Source of the DNA: Candidatus Danuiimicrobium aquiferis
GTDB taxonomy: Bacteria > Omnitrophota > Omnitrophia > Omnitrophales > Danuiimicrobiaceae
NCBI GenBank assembly: GCA_001804285.1
Contig: MHFR01000006.1
Location: 1-34,652, forward strand
DNA: 34,652 bases
Reading direction: 5' to 3'
Shown: positions 1-13,100 of the stretch, in pieces
How positions within the stretch are numbered: position 1 is the first letter of the stretch
How the letters are laid out: every line of letters begins with the position of its first letter
Translations under genes and position numbers: made by a program
Notes under the pieces: generated by a model
Databases searched by the model: none
The model's input: the letters and a program-made list of their open reading frames with translations, nothing else
What the model was told of the DNA's origin: nothing

Positions 1-1191
1 AGTAATGCATCAGATGCGCTTGATGACAGAAAGTTCGATGTCGCGGTTGGCCTCGATTATCGGGACTGAAACACCGACGTTAGGCGAGATCGAGACGTTA
101 GTGGGTGCATTATTCAGCATAGAGAATACGAGTGATGCCGGCGTGAAGAGTTGGAGAGAAAGCCAGATCGCGGGAGTGGCCGAGCAATACAATGAAAGAC
201 GGTTGAAAGCGATCGATGACACGATTCAGGCGAAGGGAAATGCTGCGTTGAGCGGGTTAGTGGTTCGGATCTTGTCTGACGGAAGTTTGACGACCGGCGA
301 GCAGTTAGAGATGCTGGAATATTTGAATAGTTTAGACACGAAACAATTGGCGTTTGTGAAGTCTGGGTTGGTGGTCGGTTACGCGGAAGTAAAACAGAAG
401 ATCGATCGTCAGGCGCAGGTCGTGAGTGCGTTTAACGAAGTAAAAGGGAAAGTGAGCGGATGGTTGAAAGCCAGTGACCGGAAAGCGGAAGCGGGAGTGT
501 TATTGCGAGCGTTATCGGAAGCGAGCCGGAATGCGGATCAAGGAAGCATGGAAGATGTGGAACGATTGACGGCGTTATTGAATGAAATGATGAGTTTGAC
601 GGCAAATGAGAAGGACGCGTTACTGAAGAGGATCGGGAGTGACACGGCAATCGATATCACGACGGAGGAATTGACGGCGTTGGTCGGGCTTGTTGCCGAA
701 TTAACCGGAAAGAACGCAAAGAGGAGCGGAGAGATAGAAGGCGCGATTCTAAAGATCCAAGGAGCGAGAGTAGACCGGAAGTTGGCGAGAGAGAAAGCGG
801 AAGCAGCACGACAGGAATCGATCGCACAAGCGAAAGAGATGGCAGGGTTAGCGGAACAGATTCGTTCGAAGGGTGATAACGCTTTGAATGGATTGATGGA
901 GGCCGCGTTGAAGGCAGGCGACTTGGAGACCTTACGGTATTTGGCGGGATTGTTGACGGATCAATTGAGACAGGTGCAAACCGAATTGAAACAAGGCGTG
1001 AAAGAAGTGCAAGAGAAACTGGCGGCTTGGGAAGAAGCGGTGAATGGCTTTAACGCAGAGAAGGCAGGAGTTAGGGAATGGTTGAATACGGAAGTAAGCG
1101 CCGGGTTGAGAGCGCCCTTGAGGGGATATTTGAATGCGTTGATTGAGGCCGCGAATCGCGGAAGCCTTGAAGACGTGAAACGGTTGACGGA
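1..1191 (+). repeat. 397-codon tandem repeat, unit 1
   Basis: One full period of 1,191 bp (397 codons, so the frame is kept) inside the giant gene. The next unit begins at 1192 with the same bases. Bases 1-806 match 1192-1997 without a difference that I could find. The encoded sequence is highly charged, rich in Ala, Glu, Leu and Lys and without prolines over long stretches, as expected for alpha-helical or coiled-coil rods. The unit is itself made of two diverged halves of about 198 aa, each carrying a KG-N-AL-GL motif and a later GS-EDV-RLT motif. Confidence 0.93.
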
Positions 1192-4100
1192 AGTAATGCA
1201 TCAGATGCGCTTGATGACAGAAAGTTCGATGTCGCGGTTGGCCTCGATTATCGGGACTGAAACACCGACGTTAGGCGAGATCGAGACGTTAGTGGGTGCA
1301 TTATTCAGCATAGAGAATACGAGTGATGCCGGCGTGAAGAGTTGGAGAGAAAGCCAGATCGCGGGAGTGGCCGAGCAATACAATGAAAGACGGTTGAAAG
1401 CGATCGATGACACGATTCAGGCGAAGGGAAATGCTGCGTTGAGCGGGTTAGTGGTTCGGATCTTGTCTGACGGAAGTTTGACGACCGGCGAGCAGTTAGA
1501 GATGCTGGAATATTTGAATAGTTTAGACACGAAACAATTGGCGTTTGTGAAGTCTGGGTTGGTGGTCGGTTACGCGGAAGTAAAACAGAAGATCGATCGT
1601 CAGGCGCAGGTCGTGAGTGCGTTTAACGAAGTAAAAGGGAAAGTGAGCGGATGGTTGAAAGCCAGTGACCGGAAAGCGGAAGCGGGAGTGTTATTGCGAG
1701 CGTTATCGGAAGCGAGCCGGAATGCGGATCAAGGAAGCATGGAAGATGTGGAACGATTGACGGCGTTATTGAATGAAATGATGAGTTTGACGGCAAATGA
1801 GAAGGACGCGTTACTGAAGAGGATCGGGAGTGACACGGCAATCGATATCACGACGGAGGAATTGACGGCGTTGGTCGGGCTTGTTGCCGAATTAACCGGA
1901 AAGAACGCAAAGAGGAGCGGAGAGATAGAAGGCGCGATTCTAAAGATCCAAGGAGCGAGAGTAGACCGGAAGTTGGCGAGAGAGAAAGCGGAAGCAGAAT
2001 TGCTCACACAACAGCGTATTGCCAATGAAGCAGATGCAGCAATTGCCGAATTGCAGGCAAAAATTGATCAGATGAATGCGTCCGCAGAGAAAATGGGTGC
2101 GGAAGAAACTGTTCCAGCGTCCAAAGAAGAAATACCGCTGGTGGGAGTGTCCGGTGATGCAGAAGCCCGGTTACGGTTAGCCCGTGCTGATTTAGTAACA
2201 ATTTTGGATTCGGAAACCGACACGGAACAAGAGATTCAAGCTGCGTATAACAAATATCTTGAGATCCGGAAATCCATTCGCGAAGGAGATGAACTTGTAT
2301 TCAAGAACGAGGTTGAGAGAGCCAAGCTAAATGCAAGAAATAGAGCAGAAGCAGAATTGTCTGCTGCCAGAGGTGAACTTGTAACCGTTCTCGATTCAGA
2401 AACAGCCACAGAACAAGAAATACAAGACACGTATGATAAATATCTTGATGCGCGAAAGTTGGTTCGTGAGGGCGATGAGCTTGTGTTTAAGAATGCAGTG
2501 GCTGATGCTAAGGCGGCCGCGAGAAATCGAGCAGAAGCGCTGAAGGCTGTTGCCGCAATACCTGCGGTAGAAACACCGGCTGCTGAAGTACCTACCATAG
2601 AAACGCCGGAGATGGAAGCAGAGGTTCTGGAAGCAGAAGTTCAAGCACCGGTCGAAGAAACCATTCCCGAAAAATTGTCGCATTTGGGATTGCCCGTATT
2701 GAGGAAATTGGCGCAATCGGCGATGATGCTATCGACGAGCTATGTGCGTGTGCCGGGTGTGGATTCGATGGTGACGTTTGAACAAATCAAAGATGCGATC
2801 AAGATGGTGGAAGAGCGCGGCGCGGAAGTGCTCAAAGGCCTTAGAATATCTGAGGTTAGTAATAACGATGCGGAGTTTATTACGTTGAAATTAGAAGAGG
2901 CGGTGAAACAGTCTCTCAGGGCGCATGGGCCTCAAGAACTTCGTCCTTATGAAGTGGAGGGCGGCGTACAGAGAAGAGCAGCGATGCCTCTTGCGACGGC
3001 TACAACGGAAAGTGAAACCGAGATTGGATTTGAAGATCAGGCGGGAACTTATGTCGATGTCGAAGACGGTGTGATCACGGTGAAAGCTGATGCAGCGATC
3101 AGGGCATCGGGTGAAAAAGATTTTGGAAAGACATTGAAAGAAGATCTGGATTTAATTTTCAAAAAATTGGGGATTCCGGAAAATAGTCGAAACAGGGAAG
3201 TGTTGGTTGATTTGATAACGATGGAGATTAGGTACATGAGATGGACGAAAAATACCGGTGATGTTCAAGTCCGGTTGGTTAATAACGCTGCGACGCCGGC
3301 ATATTATGAAAATGGTGTCATTACAATCGATGCGAATTTGCTAACTAACGGAAAATTTACCGCTCAAGATATCTTTGCCTTGATGGATTTTTATTCGCGG
3401 CACGAATATACGCACAAACAGTTGGATAAAGAAAGACTGTCTGACTACGAAAAAGAAGCCCGGGCGATTCGGGCCGATATGGTCAGATTCGGAAAAATGA
3501 ATCGGGATCGTCGACAAGCGTTACTCTCTGCACTCTACAAACTCTCGCCGCAAATCAAAGATGCTCCGTATTATGAAATGTTAATCCGGGTAAATAAGTT
3601 GTTGAACCAGAAAGTAGACAAGGTAAGAGCCGAGATGAAGGAAGCGACGCCGGTCGTTCCCATGGATATTTCAACGGAGATTCTCGATGAAATGGGAGCA
3701 TACGAAGCTATTGCTGAAGCCCTTACGGGAGTTGAGCGGCGGTCCGAAATGGAAATGGAAGCCGCCGAAGGAGTAGAGGGTGAGATGGGGTTAGCGCCGA
3801 TCGTGGGAACCGAAGAAGAGAAGGTTGCCGGGCAACAGAAACTCGAAGAAATTATAAAGGCTCGCAATGAAATTGAAAAGGAGATGAATAAGGGCGCGAA
3901 AGCAGATCCGTCGTTAATCCTAAGTCTCGTTGAAGACTTGTTAGTAAAAGCCGGCGTCGCGTTCTTCGTCAAGAATAAAGACGGCTCGACCAAAGATCTG
4001 AGCGATCAGTTATCGACCAGTGAGATGAATATGCTGGATCAGGTTCTTCTGATTCTGCGCGGAGATCGGGACCACGTTGGATTCCCGAGTCTGCTGGACA

Positions 4101-7100
4101 ATTTCCTTGAAGGATTGCGCCAGCGCGGGGAAACGGTTTCAAAAGCATCGTTGGCGTACTTCTTCAGACGGCTCGGCGGAAATCACATGAAGTTCAACGG
4201 TGAGCTCTCGATTGATAACCCAAAACTGACAGCTTTGATGCAGGCGTATCTTGATGCGGCTAAGAAGCTTGCCGTTCTTAAACGAGAAGCTATGAGAGCA
4301 GATTCACAAATGACGGAAGATGATTTCAACCGTACCGTTGCTAACGTCATCAACATAAAAGGCCGCATCAGCGGATTGGTGGATATGGTTACGCAGGCGG
4401 TTTCGAGCCGGGGCAAAACGCCCGTTGAAAACCGGATTGAAGCCATTTTGAATGAAGCCAAAAGTGAGACAGAGAAAGACAAAGACCAAAAGCCCGATGT
4501 TTTTGATTCGCAGGAACTCTGCTTTCAGATGAGCCAGGGTACATCGATGGTCAATTTGATTGCGGCGGCACCCAAGTTGGATCAAGGAGAAGTCAACGTC
4601 GGCGCGGCCAGAATCGCAGAGGCGATGGGCACGCACCCCGGAAGAGAAGGAGTTTCGGGTGAAAACATAGGCGCAGAAATCGGGGATTGGTTCTCAAAAA
4701 ATTGGGAATTTATCAAAGCATGGTTTGGTACGGTCGGAGCTGTTCTTTTGCATCCGGCATCGATTCCGCAATTTATCAAAGCCAAGTCACAACGATGGGC
4801 GATGCTCAGGCAGATGGCAAGCGGAAAGATGGATGAAAATGAATTCAGAAAAATGGCAAATGAAAAGAGCCACGAAGTCTATCAGGGCATGGATGCCGTT
4901 TTCGACCAGTTCGGCGCGGTGCTAAAAGACAAAGATGGAAAAGTGATCATGAGATTGTCGGATACGGAAGGCGATCCGAAGAAATTGGCTAATTTCATAA
5001 GAGACTTGGAAAAGACAGAAGAGGGAAGACAGGCGCTTGGAAAAGTCCGTGCATTCGCCCAGATGCGGAAGAATGAAATCCGCCGTACCGTGGCGAACCG
5101 GGCGAATCGGGAATTAACGGCCGCTGAAAAAGCCGAAGCACTCGTTCATTTGCACCTTGCGTTTATCCTTTCGATCGGGAAAAGCAAAGGATTTAATTTC
5201 TTCCCGGTGCAGGCATTGGCCGGCGATATTATGGGCGATTTTGACGTTGTGAACTTTGGTACCGGTGAAGGAAAAACGAAAACATCAACAATTCCGCTTT
5301 ATATGAACTTCCTCCGGAGTTCTCCGGGCGTACCGGCGATTCAGCTCGTGACGACAGATACCTTTGCTCAAGACAACTTGAATGAAGTGAAGCCGCTCTT
5401 TGAATTCCTCGGTATCAAAACCGGCCGCTTAGATGCCACGATGACCGATGAGGAAAAGAAAGACCTGATGCAAACTGACGGCATTGTCTATTCGAGCGTC
5501 AGCACATTCTTCTTTGAATATGAGATCGACGAATCGAAACATAATGTTTTCAAATTTGACGATCAGGGCCGTGTAATCGGATTCTTAATTAATATCGACG
5601 AAATCGACAGCATCCTTGTTGATCAAGCTCAACAAGAATACATCATTTCTTCGCCGGAAAAAGAAGCGGATGAAGAGGTCTTGGCGGCACGGCGCGCTGC
5701 CGATGAAGTTGCGGATTACATCATTCGACACGGTATGGGACTCGAACGGTTACAACAATTGCAGGCCGCCGCCAGGACGCAAACCAGAAATATTCAAGGG
5801 CTCCGTGAATTTGAAGCATATGTGGCGGATCTCGATAAAGGAACTGTTTCGCTCACCCAAGGGATGGATGCGAAATTAAAAGATGTCTTAAATTTGATCG
5901 GTTCGGAAATTCCCATGACAATGTCAGAAAAAGAATTTACGAAATACGTGGAAGCCGCTTTGTACGGCCATATCGTTCTTAGAGAAGGCGTTGATTATAC
6001 GATCGATGACGCATCGGGCAAGATTCTGCTTTCCGATAAGAATACCGGTGAACAAACAACACGAGTTCTCTCCGAAGGAAAACATTCGGCTCTTGAAGCG
6101 AAACACGCCAATCCGAACCGGAAAACCGGATTGGCCTATCACCATCCGCGTGTTCAAATTTCGAGCGGACGGTCAAAAACATCCAATAAACGCTCGACGA
6201 TTTCTTTGATCACAACATTAACGGAAAGAGATGCTGCCGGGAAATACCGTTTTACCGGATTCTCGGGGACGGCCTGGGGTATCCGTGCCGAATTGCAGGC
6301 GTTCTATCGAAAGAACGTCGTACAGGTCGCCAGTAACGTTCCGAAGATGCGCGCGATTTATGCGGACAAAGTATGGTCTGATTGGAATGTCGCTGCGGCG
6401 GAATTGGCCAAAGATATGGTCGTCAATTTCAGAGAACGCGGCGGCGCACCGATTCTGCTCGATGTTGAAAGCAAAGAAGTCACCGACTTCCTCGAAAAAT
6501 GGTTCAAAGACCGTTATGACACACTCTTGAAAAAATACAACATCGACGAAATTGAACGGAAATGGGTGGCGGGCGAGTCGTTGAACGACGAAGAGTGGTT
6601 CCTATTGGCAGTGAGCTACAATCAGATTGCTACGTTTGACGGTACGGGAGATTCTCTCGAAGAAACGTATATTATCAACCGTTTCTCAGGGCGTCAGAAC
6701 GCCTTGACGGTTTCTACGATTTTAGGTTCCCGCGGTAAAGACTTCAGCCTAGAAGATATTCAACAGTTCATGGATAACTTCAAGGTGATCTTCAAAGATT
6801 CAACGAGCGGGATGCAATTTACGGAAGCTGTTCAATTCATGTGGGATTTGATGCACAAAGGGACGAAGTTCGTCAGCCGCGGGGAATTGGTCGAGCGGTT
6901 CGGAGAAAATTTTGTTCGTGCGTTCGAACAAGCTTGGGGACCATATTTGACGGCCGAAGAAGTTGTTCAAGAAAAAGACGGTCGAAAAGTTACGGTTCGG
7001 GGATGGTCGATCGAAGGTTTCCATGACGCGGCGTTCCGTGAAAGAATCGGAGAAACGGCAGACAAATTGGGTGCGTACCAAACCGAAGTGGCCGGCAGAA

Positions 7101-10100
7101 TCAATGCGTTCAAACAGATGTTTGAGTTTGCGTGGATTAACGTGGCGGGCCAGCAAAAGAATCCGACGATGATGAAATTGAGCAACGTGTTTACCGCGAG
7201 AGCACACGGACTGCAAGTTTATGCACAACGGGCCCTGAATGCGCGTATTGACGAGCAAATCAAAGGACGCGGCGGCCGCCAATTTGATTTGGCCGGACAT
7301 TTTCCGTTCTCGGTCGCGAATAAAGAGTTGAGCGGATTGAAAGGAAGCGATAAGAAGAAAGTGGGAAGCGGAACTTCGAGTTTGGAACAAGGTTTCAAGG
7401 CCTTTACGGGAAGTGATAATAGTTTCGTGAACGACGTTTGGGCGAACGGATATCAGAAACTGGGCTGGGTGACAGGTTCTGTCTTAACGGCTCTGATGCT
7501 GGTGTCCTTCGGTTTTGGTTCTATTTTCTTATCGGTTATTGCTCCGGTCTTGTTCGCAGGCGCTTTGGCATTCCTCGCATATAATTTTAGTTGGTCTTCC
7601 AAAAAGTTGGTTCAATCTAATTTCTCTCTCTTTGATCAATCCGAAGTAACCGGAAAAGAATCTGATCGAAATACATTCTTTAAGAATTCGGTCGGATATT
7701 TGAAAGCATTCCTGTTTACGAACCGCGATATGGTGGCGTTCGGTACCGTAACTGCAGCTATCGGAACACTGGCCACTTTGGCGGCATTTTTCCTGAGTGC
7801 GCCGGTTTCGGTGCCCGTTATCACGGCCTTGGCCATCGGAAATGCATGGCTGTTTTTCCATCGGAAGTTCTTAACAGATAGTCTCAAATTGAGACTGTTT
7901 GACCGTCTCGGAGACCGGATGACGGAACAATTGAAAGCGTTCACGGCTTATGAGTCTTCTGAGAAGACCGGGGTTTATAACGGATCGGGCGAGTTGGTTG
8001 ATCCGGCCATGAAAACGAAATTCCTCAACTTGGTTGCACTCGGACAAATGGGAACGGAAATTGACGGAACACGCCAGCGCAAGCGCTTCCAAGCTTTCGA
8101 CAGGGAATATTCGAAACGGAATATGAGAATTCAACAGGCGATTCATGACGGAACCAAGAAATATGGCGAATGGACAAGAGAAGAAGATATTATCCGGCGA
8201 CTCGGGCCGAAAGACAAATTGGATCCGCTCATGGCGGTGACGGTCGGAATGGCGGCGAAGGGACTTTATGCTATAACACGCGGAAGGCTTGGCAAACGTT
8301 TTGTTGAACGGAATGCTCAAAAGCAGGAGGCTGAACGGTTGCGACAGATTGCGATCGAAGAGATTGCGGGTGTCAGGGATAATCCGAAAATGGGGACTCA
8401 GGAAAAATATGCGCGGTTGAGAACCGCGCAGCGGCAGGTCGATAGTTTCCGGGCCCGGGAAAATGCGAGCGAAAGATTCGCGCCGCTCAGATTTGCAAGG
8501 GCCGTGATCCGCTCTGTCCGCGAAGATTTTGACAAAGAATTTAAACAGTATCAAAAAGATGTCTTGGCGCTTATCAAGGCGGAAGAAGCAGTGGCAAGCG
8601 GAAAATATTATGATCAACATGGTAAAGAGCGCTATGACGCCGAACAGGCACGGCTTGCAAAAGAACGGCTCCGGCTTTCGATTCAAAATCCGGCGTTTCT
8701 GCTGCGTGACCGGTTGAATAGCGCGATTCCCGGTATTTGGGGTTGGGATCTTGCTGTTCCGGCGATTCCGAAAACTGCTGACGAAGCGAAAGCGATGTTT
8801 GCGGGCATCGGAAAAGGCGTGGACAAAGTGCTTGCTGCGATGGGCTCTGAAGAGTTCCTGACCCGCAAACAATCCGACGGGACGACATTGGTGGACCGGA
8901 TTTCCAAGATTATCCGTGAAGTCTATGATAACACCTTCCACGAATGGCAGGCAAAGACCGAGGAAATCGGCCGTCAGCGAATGATCGGCGGTGTGGTAAC
9001 TAATATTCCGGCGATGCTTATATCGAATTTGATCAATCTCTTAGCGGCTATGCTGAACGGAGTGGCCGGTTTCGCTACGAAAATTCCGTTTGTAAAGAAA
9101 TTGGATCGTCTGATACAGGCGCTTACTGCTGATTTGATCGGCATTCCGAGCTTAGATCAGTTGGCTAAACTCGGGCGTGTTAGCTCGGATCAGGTCTCGA
9201 CGTTCCTGATGATTAATTTGTTTGCCCCAATGATTACGTTGGTGATGAATGCCGGTATCTTAATGCCGAAATTTATTGGTGGGATGTTAAAGCTTGGAGT
9301 GAAAACGATTGGCTTCGGCTTGACGATGGTATCAGCTCCGCTTCCGAAAAGCTGGTATGACGGGATTTCTTCCGCTGTGGCCGGCCGCTTGGATCGTTGG
9401 CTTTCAAAACTGACCGATATTCAGTGGGCAAACCGCTATAAAGTGGCTTCATGGATAACGACGAATCAATCCCTTTTCTTGTTATTTGGAAATGCACATA
9501 CGGCGTTGGTGGCAATGGATAATTACTTCCAGAAAAACTGGATCAACGAGTTAGCCAAAGCTCAGGCGAAAGATTCCCTGAAGAAGAACGGTGCCAAACG
9601 CTATCAGGCGTTCCTGAAACAGAACGGCGTTGAAAATATTGATCAAATTGTTGCTAAGGCTGTCCGGACAGTGATGGGCCCTGAAGCGGCGAAGAGAGCG
9701 GGGCAATCAAGCCATGAAGCCGAAGATATGACGCCATCATGGTTTGAACAATGGGTGTTCGGTGTTGCCTCGATCGGCGGTGGCGTGACGAGATTTACGG
9801 GATCGCCGTTCTTTAATCGTGTTCTAACATCAATCCACCATTGGCTTTACGAAACACAGAGGTTGCGAGATGTGTATCGTCATCACGACGGAAAAGCGTT
9901 TGAACTCGATCCTCACAAGACCTTCGACGGCGAAATGCTCAGTGCGGACGCGAAACATGCGTATGTGCGCGAAACCGAATCCGCAAAAGCAGAAGATGAA
10001 ACCGCGTATTCATCCGCGCTTAGAGTTGAAGATGTCTATGCGCCGAGTTCCCAGGAAGCTCAAACGGCCGGTAAGGGGCTGGCGGAAGTGAAACGTGAAG

Positions 10101-13100
10101 GAAAAAATCCGGATACGGAAGTCGGTCGAATTCTGGAACGGAAAGTGACGGTGACTGAAATAGACCGGGTGAGTTTGCCGGACGGAACGGTCCGAGTGAA
10201 TGAAAGAGTTAGAATTAACTGTGACGAAGCGGGCAATTGTGCGGGCGGCGAAGCGGTTATTCAAGTTTCCGAAGAAACCGCGAAGCACATTAAGGAAGAT
10301 CCTAATTTCTTGAATCAATTGATCCGCGGGAAAGTAGGAGTCCAACGGGTTGACGGGGATTATTTGGTGGCCGGATATGACCGGAACGGTCATTTGCAGA
10401 TTCACAATCTCGGCCGGGATGTGCCGAATCGTACACTCTTGGAACTTGAAAAATTGCGTTTCAGCGGCAGTGACGTGTTTGTGACGGAACAGGGCGTGAT
10501 TGAAGTCGGACGCCAGGACAGGATTCAATACAATGCCGCTAACGTTGCCATGGGTGCGGTGATTTATGAGGGAACGAGGTTGGCGAATCATGTCATGGTC
10601 GGTGCGAATGCCATCCTTAATAGAGTCGTGATTTTGGGTGCCGCGACTATTGCGGCGGATGCATTCATGACGAACGTAATGGTGCAACAGGGCGGCCGCC
10701 TGGAAGTCGGCAAAGGGGCGAAATTAGATGCTGTGGATGTCGCAACGAGCCGGCTCGTGGTCGGTTCGGAAGCCAATTTGTATGATCTGTCTTATGAAGG
10801 AACGCCGGCCGATTATAGTTTCAGCGAAGCGCAATCGGCACACGGAGTTTATAACGAAACCGGCGGAATGATTCAGGCCAAAGACGGTGTTCGCGAAATC
10901 TATTACATTTTCCCAAGCGGGATTTTTTCGAAGATTCGTTCATTCTTCAGCCGGATGGACCGGATGATTCCGTACGCCGGCCGCGGACGGGAAATTCGCG
11001 GAATGATTGCGACGACAAAAATGGAATTGATGAAGAAGCCGGATGCAAATACGATTGATTTTACGAGCTTCGAATCGTCCGCAAGCGAAGTGATGAGTGC
11101 GGTTTTTGACGGAACTCAGCCGCGTGCACTTCGGAATATATCCAGACTGCTCTGGGGCCAGTCGGTCGCGGATGAAGAACGTAATGCAATTGCCTTGGCG
11201 TATCATACCCTCAGAATCACTCTCGAGCCGGACCAAGCGGCGGCGAGTCTAAAAGGCATGGTGGCGCCGGTGTTGGCGATCGGCTATAAGGTTTATCAGG
11301 AAAATCAAGGAACGAGAACGCCGGATAATCAGACGGTCATCGCAGAAGTGCGACAGCTTGTAGATGCTGCGATTGCGCCTGAAACGGCTAAGGCTTCAAG
11401 AAAGGTTTTGCGACGGAATTCCATATTTAGCCGGTTCATTGACGTGATCACAAAGTCTAAATTCGGCTGGACGAACCCATTTAAATTGACGCGTGAAATC
11501 GGGCAGGACTACTTTAAACACACGAATTTTGAAGGATTGGAAGATCAAATCGCGAAACTCGAAACGCAAGTGCGCGATATTGATCAGGTTAGCGGAGTGC
11601 GGACTACGGCCTTGCACGAACGCCGAAATGCGTTGACCGCTCAAATGGATGAGTTGCGGGAACTTCAAGCGGCGCATCGAGACGGAATTTTCCCGACGGC
11701 CGAAATTTTGCAAGGTGACGTTGCCGCGGCGTTGTCACAAACGAAATTAATTAGAAAGCTGATTCGCTGGACCTATACGACGGATGTAAAATATGTTGTA
11801 GGACAAGTTCTCATTTGGGCAGCGATCGGTGTGGGTGCCTATTTTGCCATAGGCCTTTTGGCGGGATTGGCTGCTACCAACATCGGAATGCTTGCTGGCC
11901 TGTTGAAAATGGTCATTTTAAACAGTGCGATTCATGGTTTTGTCCGCTCCATGCTGAAGCCCAGCCAATTAGAGAAACCGGAAACCAAAGGAAAAGGGTT
12001 GCTGGCCATGCTTTGGACCCCCGGTTTGAGTTTCTTGCAAAATATCGATCAAATACTGAAATATACCAGTTTGGCTTCCTTGTTTATGACGAGTCAAGGC
12101 CTGAATCGTGAACGCATGAAAAATTGGGATCTTGGATATTGGATCTTCGGATCGTTTTTCAAAATGTTTGATTTGCATGACGAGGTTGATCCCGAATCTG
12201 AGTATCAGTATGCGATGGGCGTGTTAGGGAGAAGCGCCTCATATTATCGGAAAGGATTGACGCTTGCTTATGCTCGGTTGCGTGCGATTGAAAGCGACCC
12301 TGCAGTTTCCGATAGAGAAAAGGCGAGAGCGCGTGCGGCATTCTTGGGGTTGGCCCGATATACCGCAGAAAATGCTTATTACATTTCAAGCCGCCTTTTC
12401 AAAGTCGGTTCCGTGCGCGAAGAATTCGAAGCGAGATTGGCTGAGTTTGATCCTGTTTTGGCAAGGACTTACCTGACCATGAAAGAGAGAGAGCGTTTTG
12501 AAAGGATTGAAGATTATTTGGACAGAGGCGTGAATCTGAATGAAATGGCACATGACAAAGAACGGGTATTGGAGTTGATCGCGACGGATCCCGACTTCAG
12601 CCGTAATGATGGACAAGCCCGTGACATTTCGGAAATTGACCGTGAAGTCATGGATAAGATCCGATCGAATGACCCGGCCGTGGTGCTGGAAGGTTTGACG
12701 CGGCTTGCGCAAGAGATGAATTACGGTATCGCAAATCCGCGAAATCACTTGACCCCGGAGGGCTTATTGATTGCGGTGGATGACGATTACGAATTCAAAC
12801 GCGGCGAGATTGAAATACGGTACGCGGGACAACCCGCCGGAACACGGTATAAACTTGGCGTTGTTGTCCGGACGGGAACATTTGCGGAGTTGGTTGAATT
12901 GCCGCGTATTAAGGAAAATTTGCGCCGGCAGGGAATTACGCCCGACGATCCTGTTTTCGAGGAAGCTTATACGGAAGCGAAACGGAAACACATTGCCAGA
13001 CAGGGAACGCCGCCGGATCTGAAAGCCATGATGTTTGTGATTGATACGGACTTCGAAAGCATTTTAATTCAAAGGGGATTTGCAAAGGGACGTTTGGAAA

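Noticed and set aside
5-7. ATG at base 5 as the true start of the giant protein
   Set aside because: The same ATG recurs at 1196 within the tandem repeat, and the frame is open before it, so the real start is outside the window.
6800-7390. 196-codon minus-strand ORF
   Set aside because: It overlaps the SecA motif region of the giant gene, which has clear protein conservation on the plus strand; treated as an antisense shadow.
7871-8941. 356-codon minus-strand ORF opposite the giant gene
   Set aside because: It lies wholly inside the giant coding frame, is rich in Arg, Phe, Ser and His as antisense frames are, and shows no motif or ribosome site.
10010-10687. 225-codon minus-strand ORF opposite the giant gene
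   Set aside because: It lies inside the giant reading frame across the beta-helix segment, with no motif or start signal; treated as an antisense shadow.
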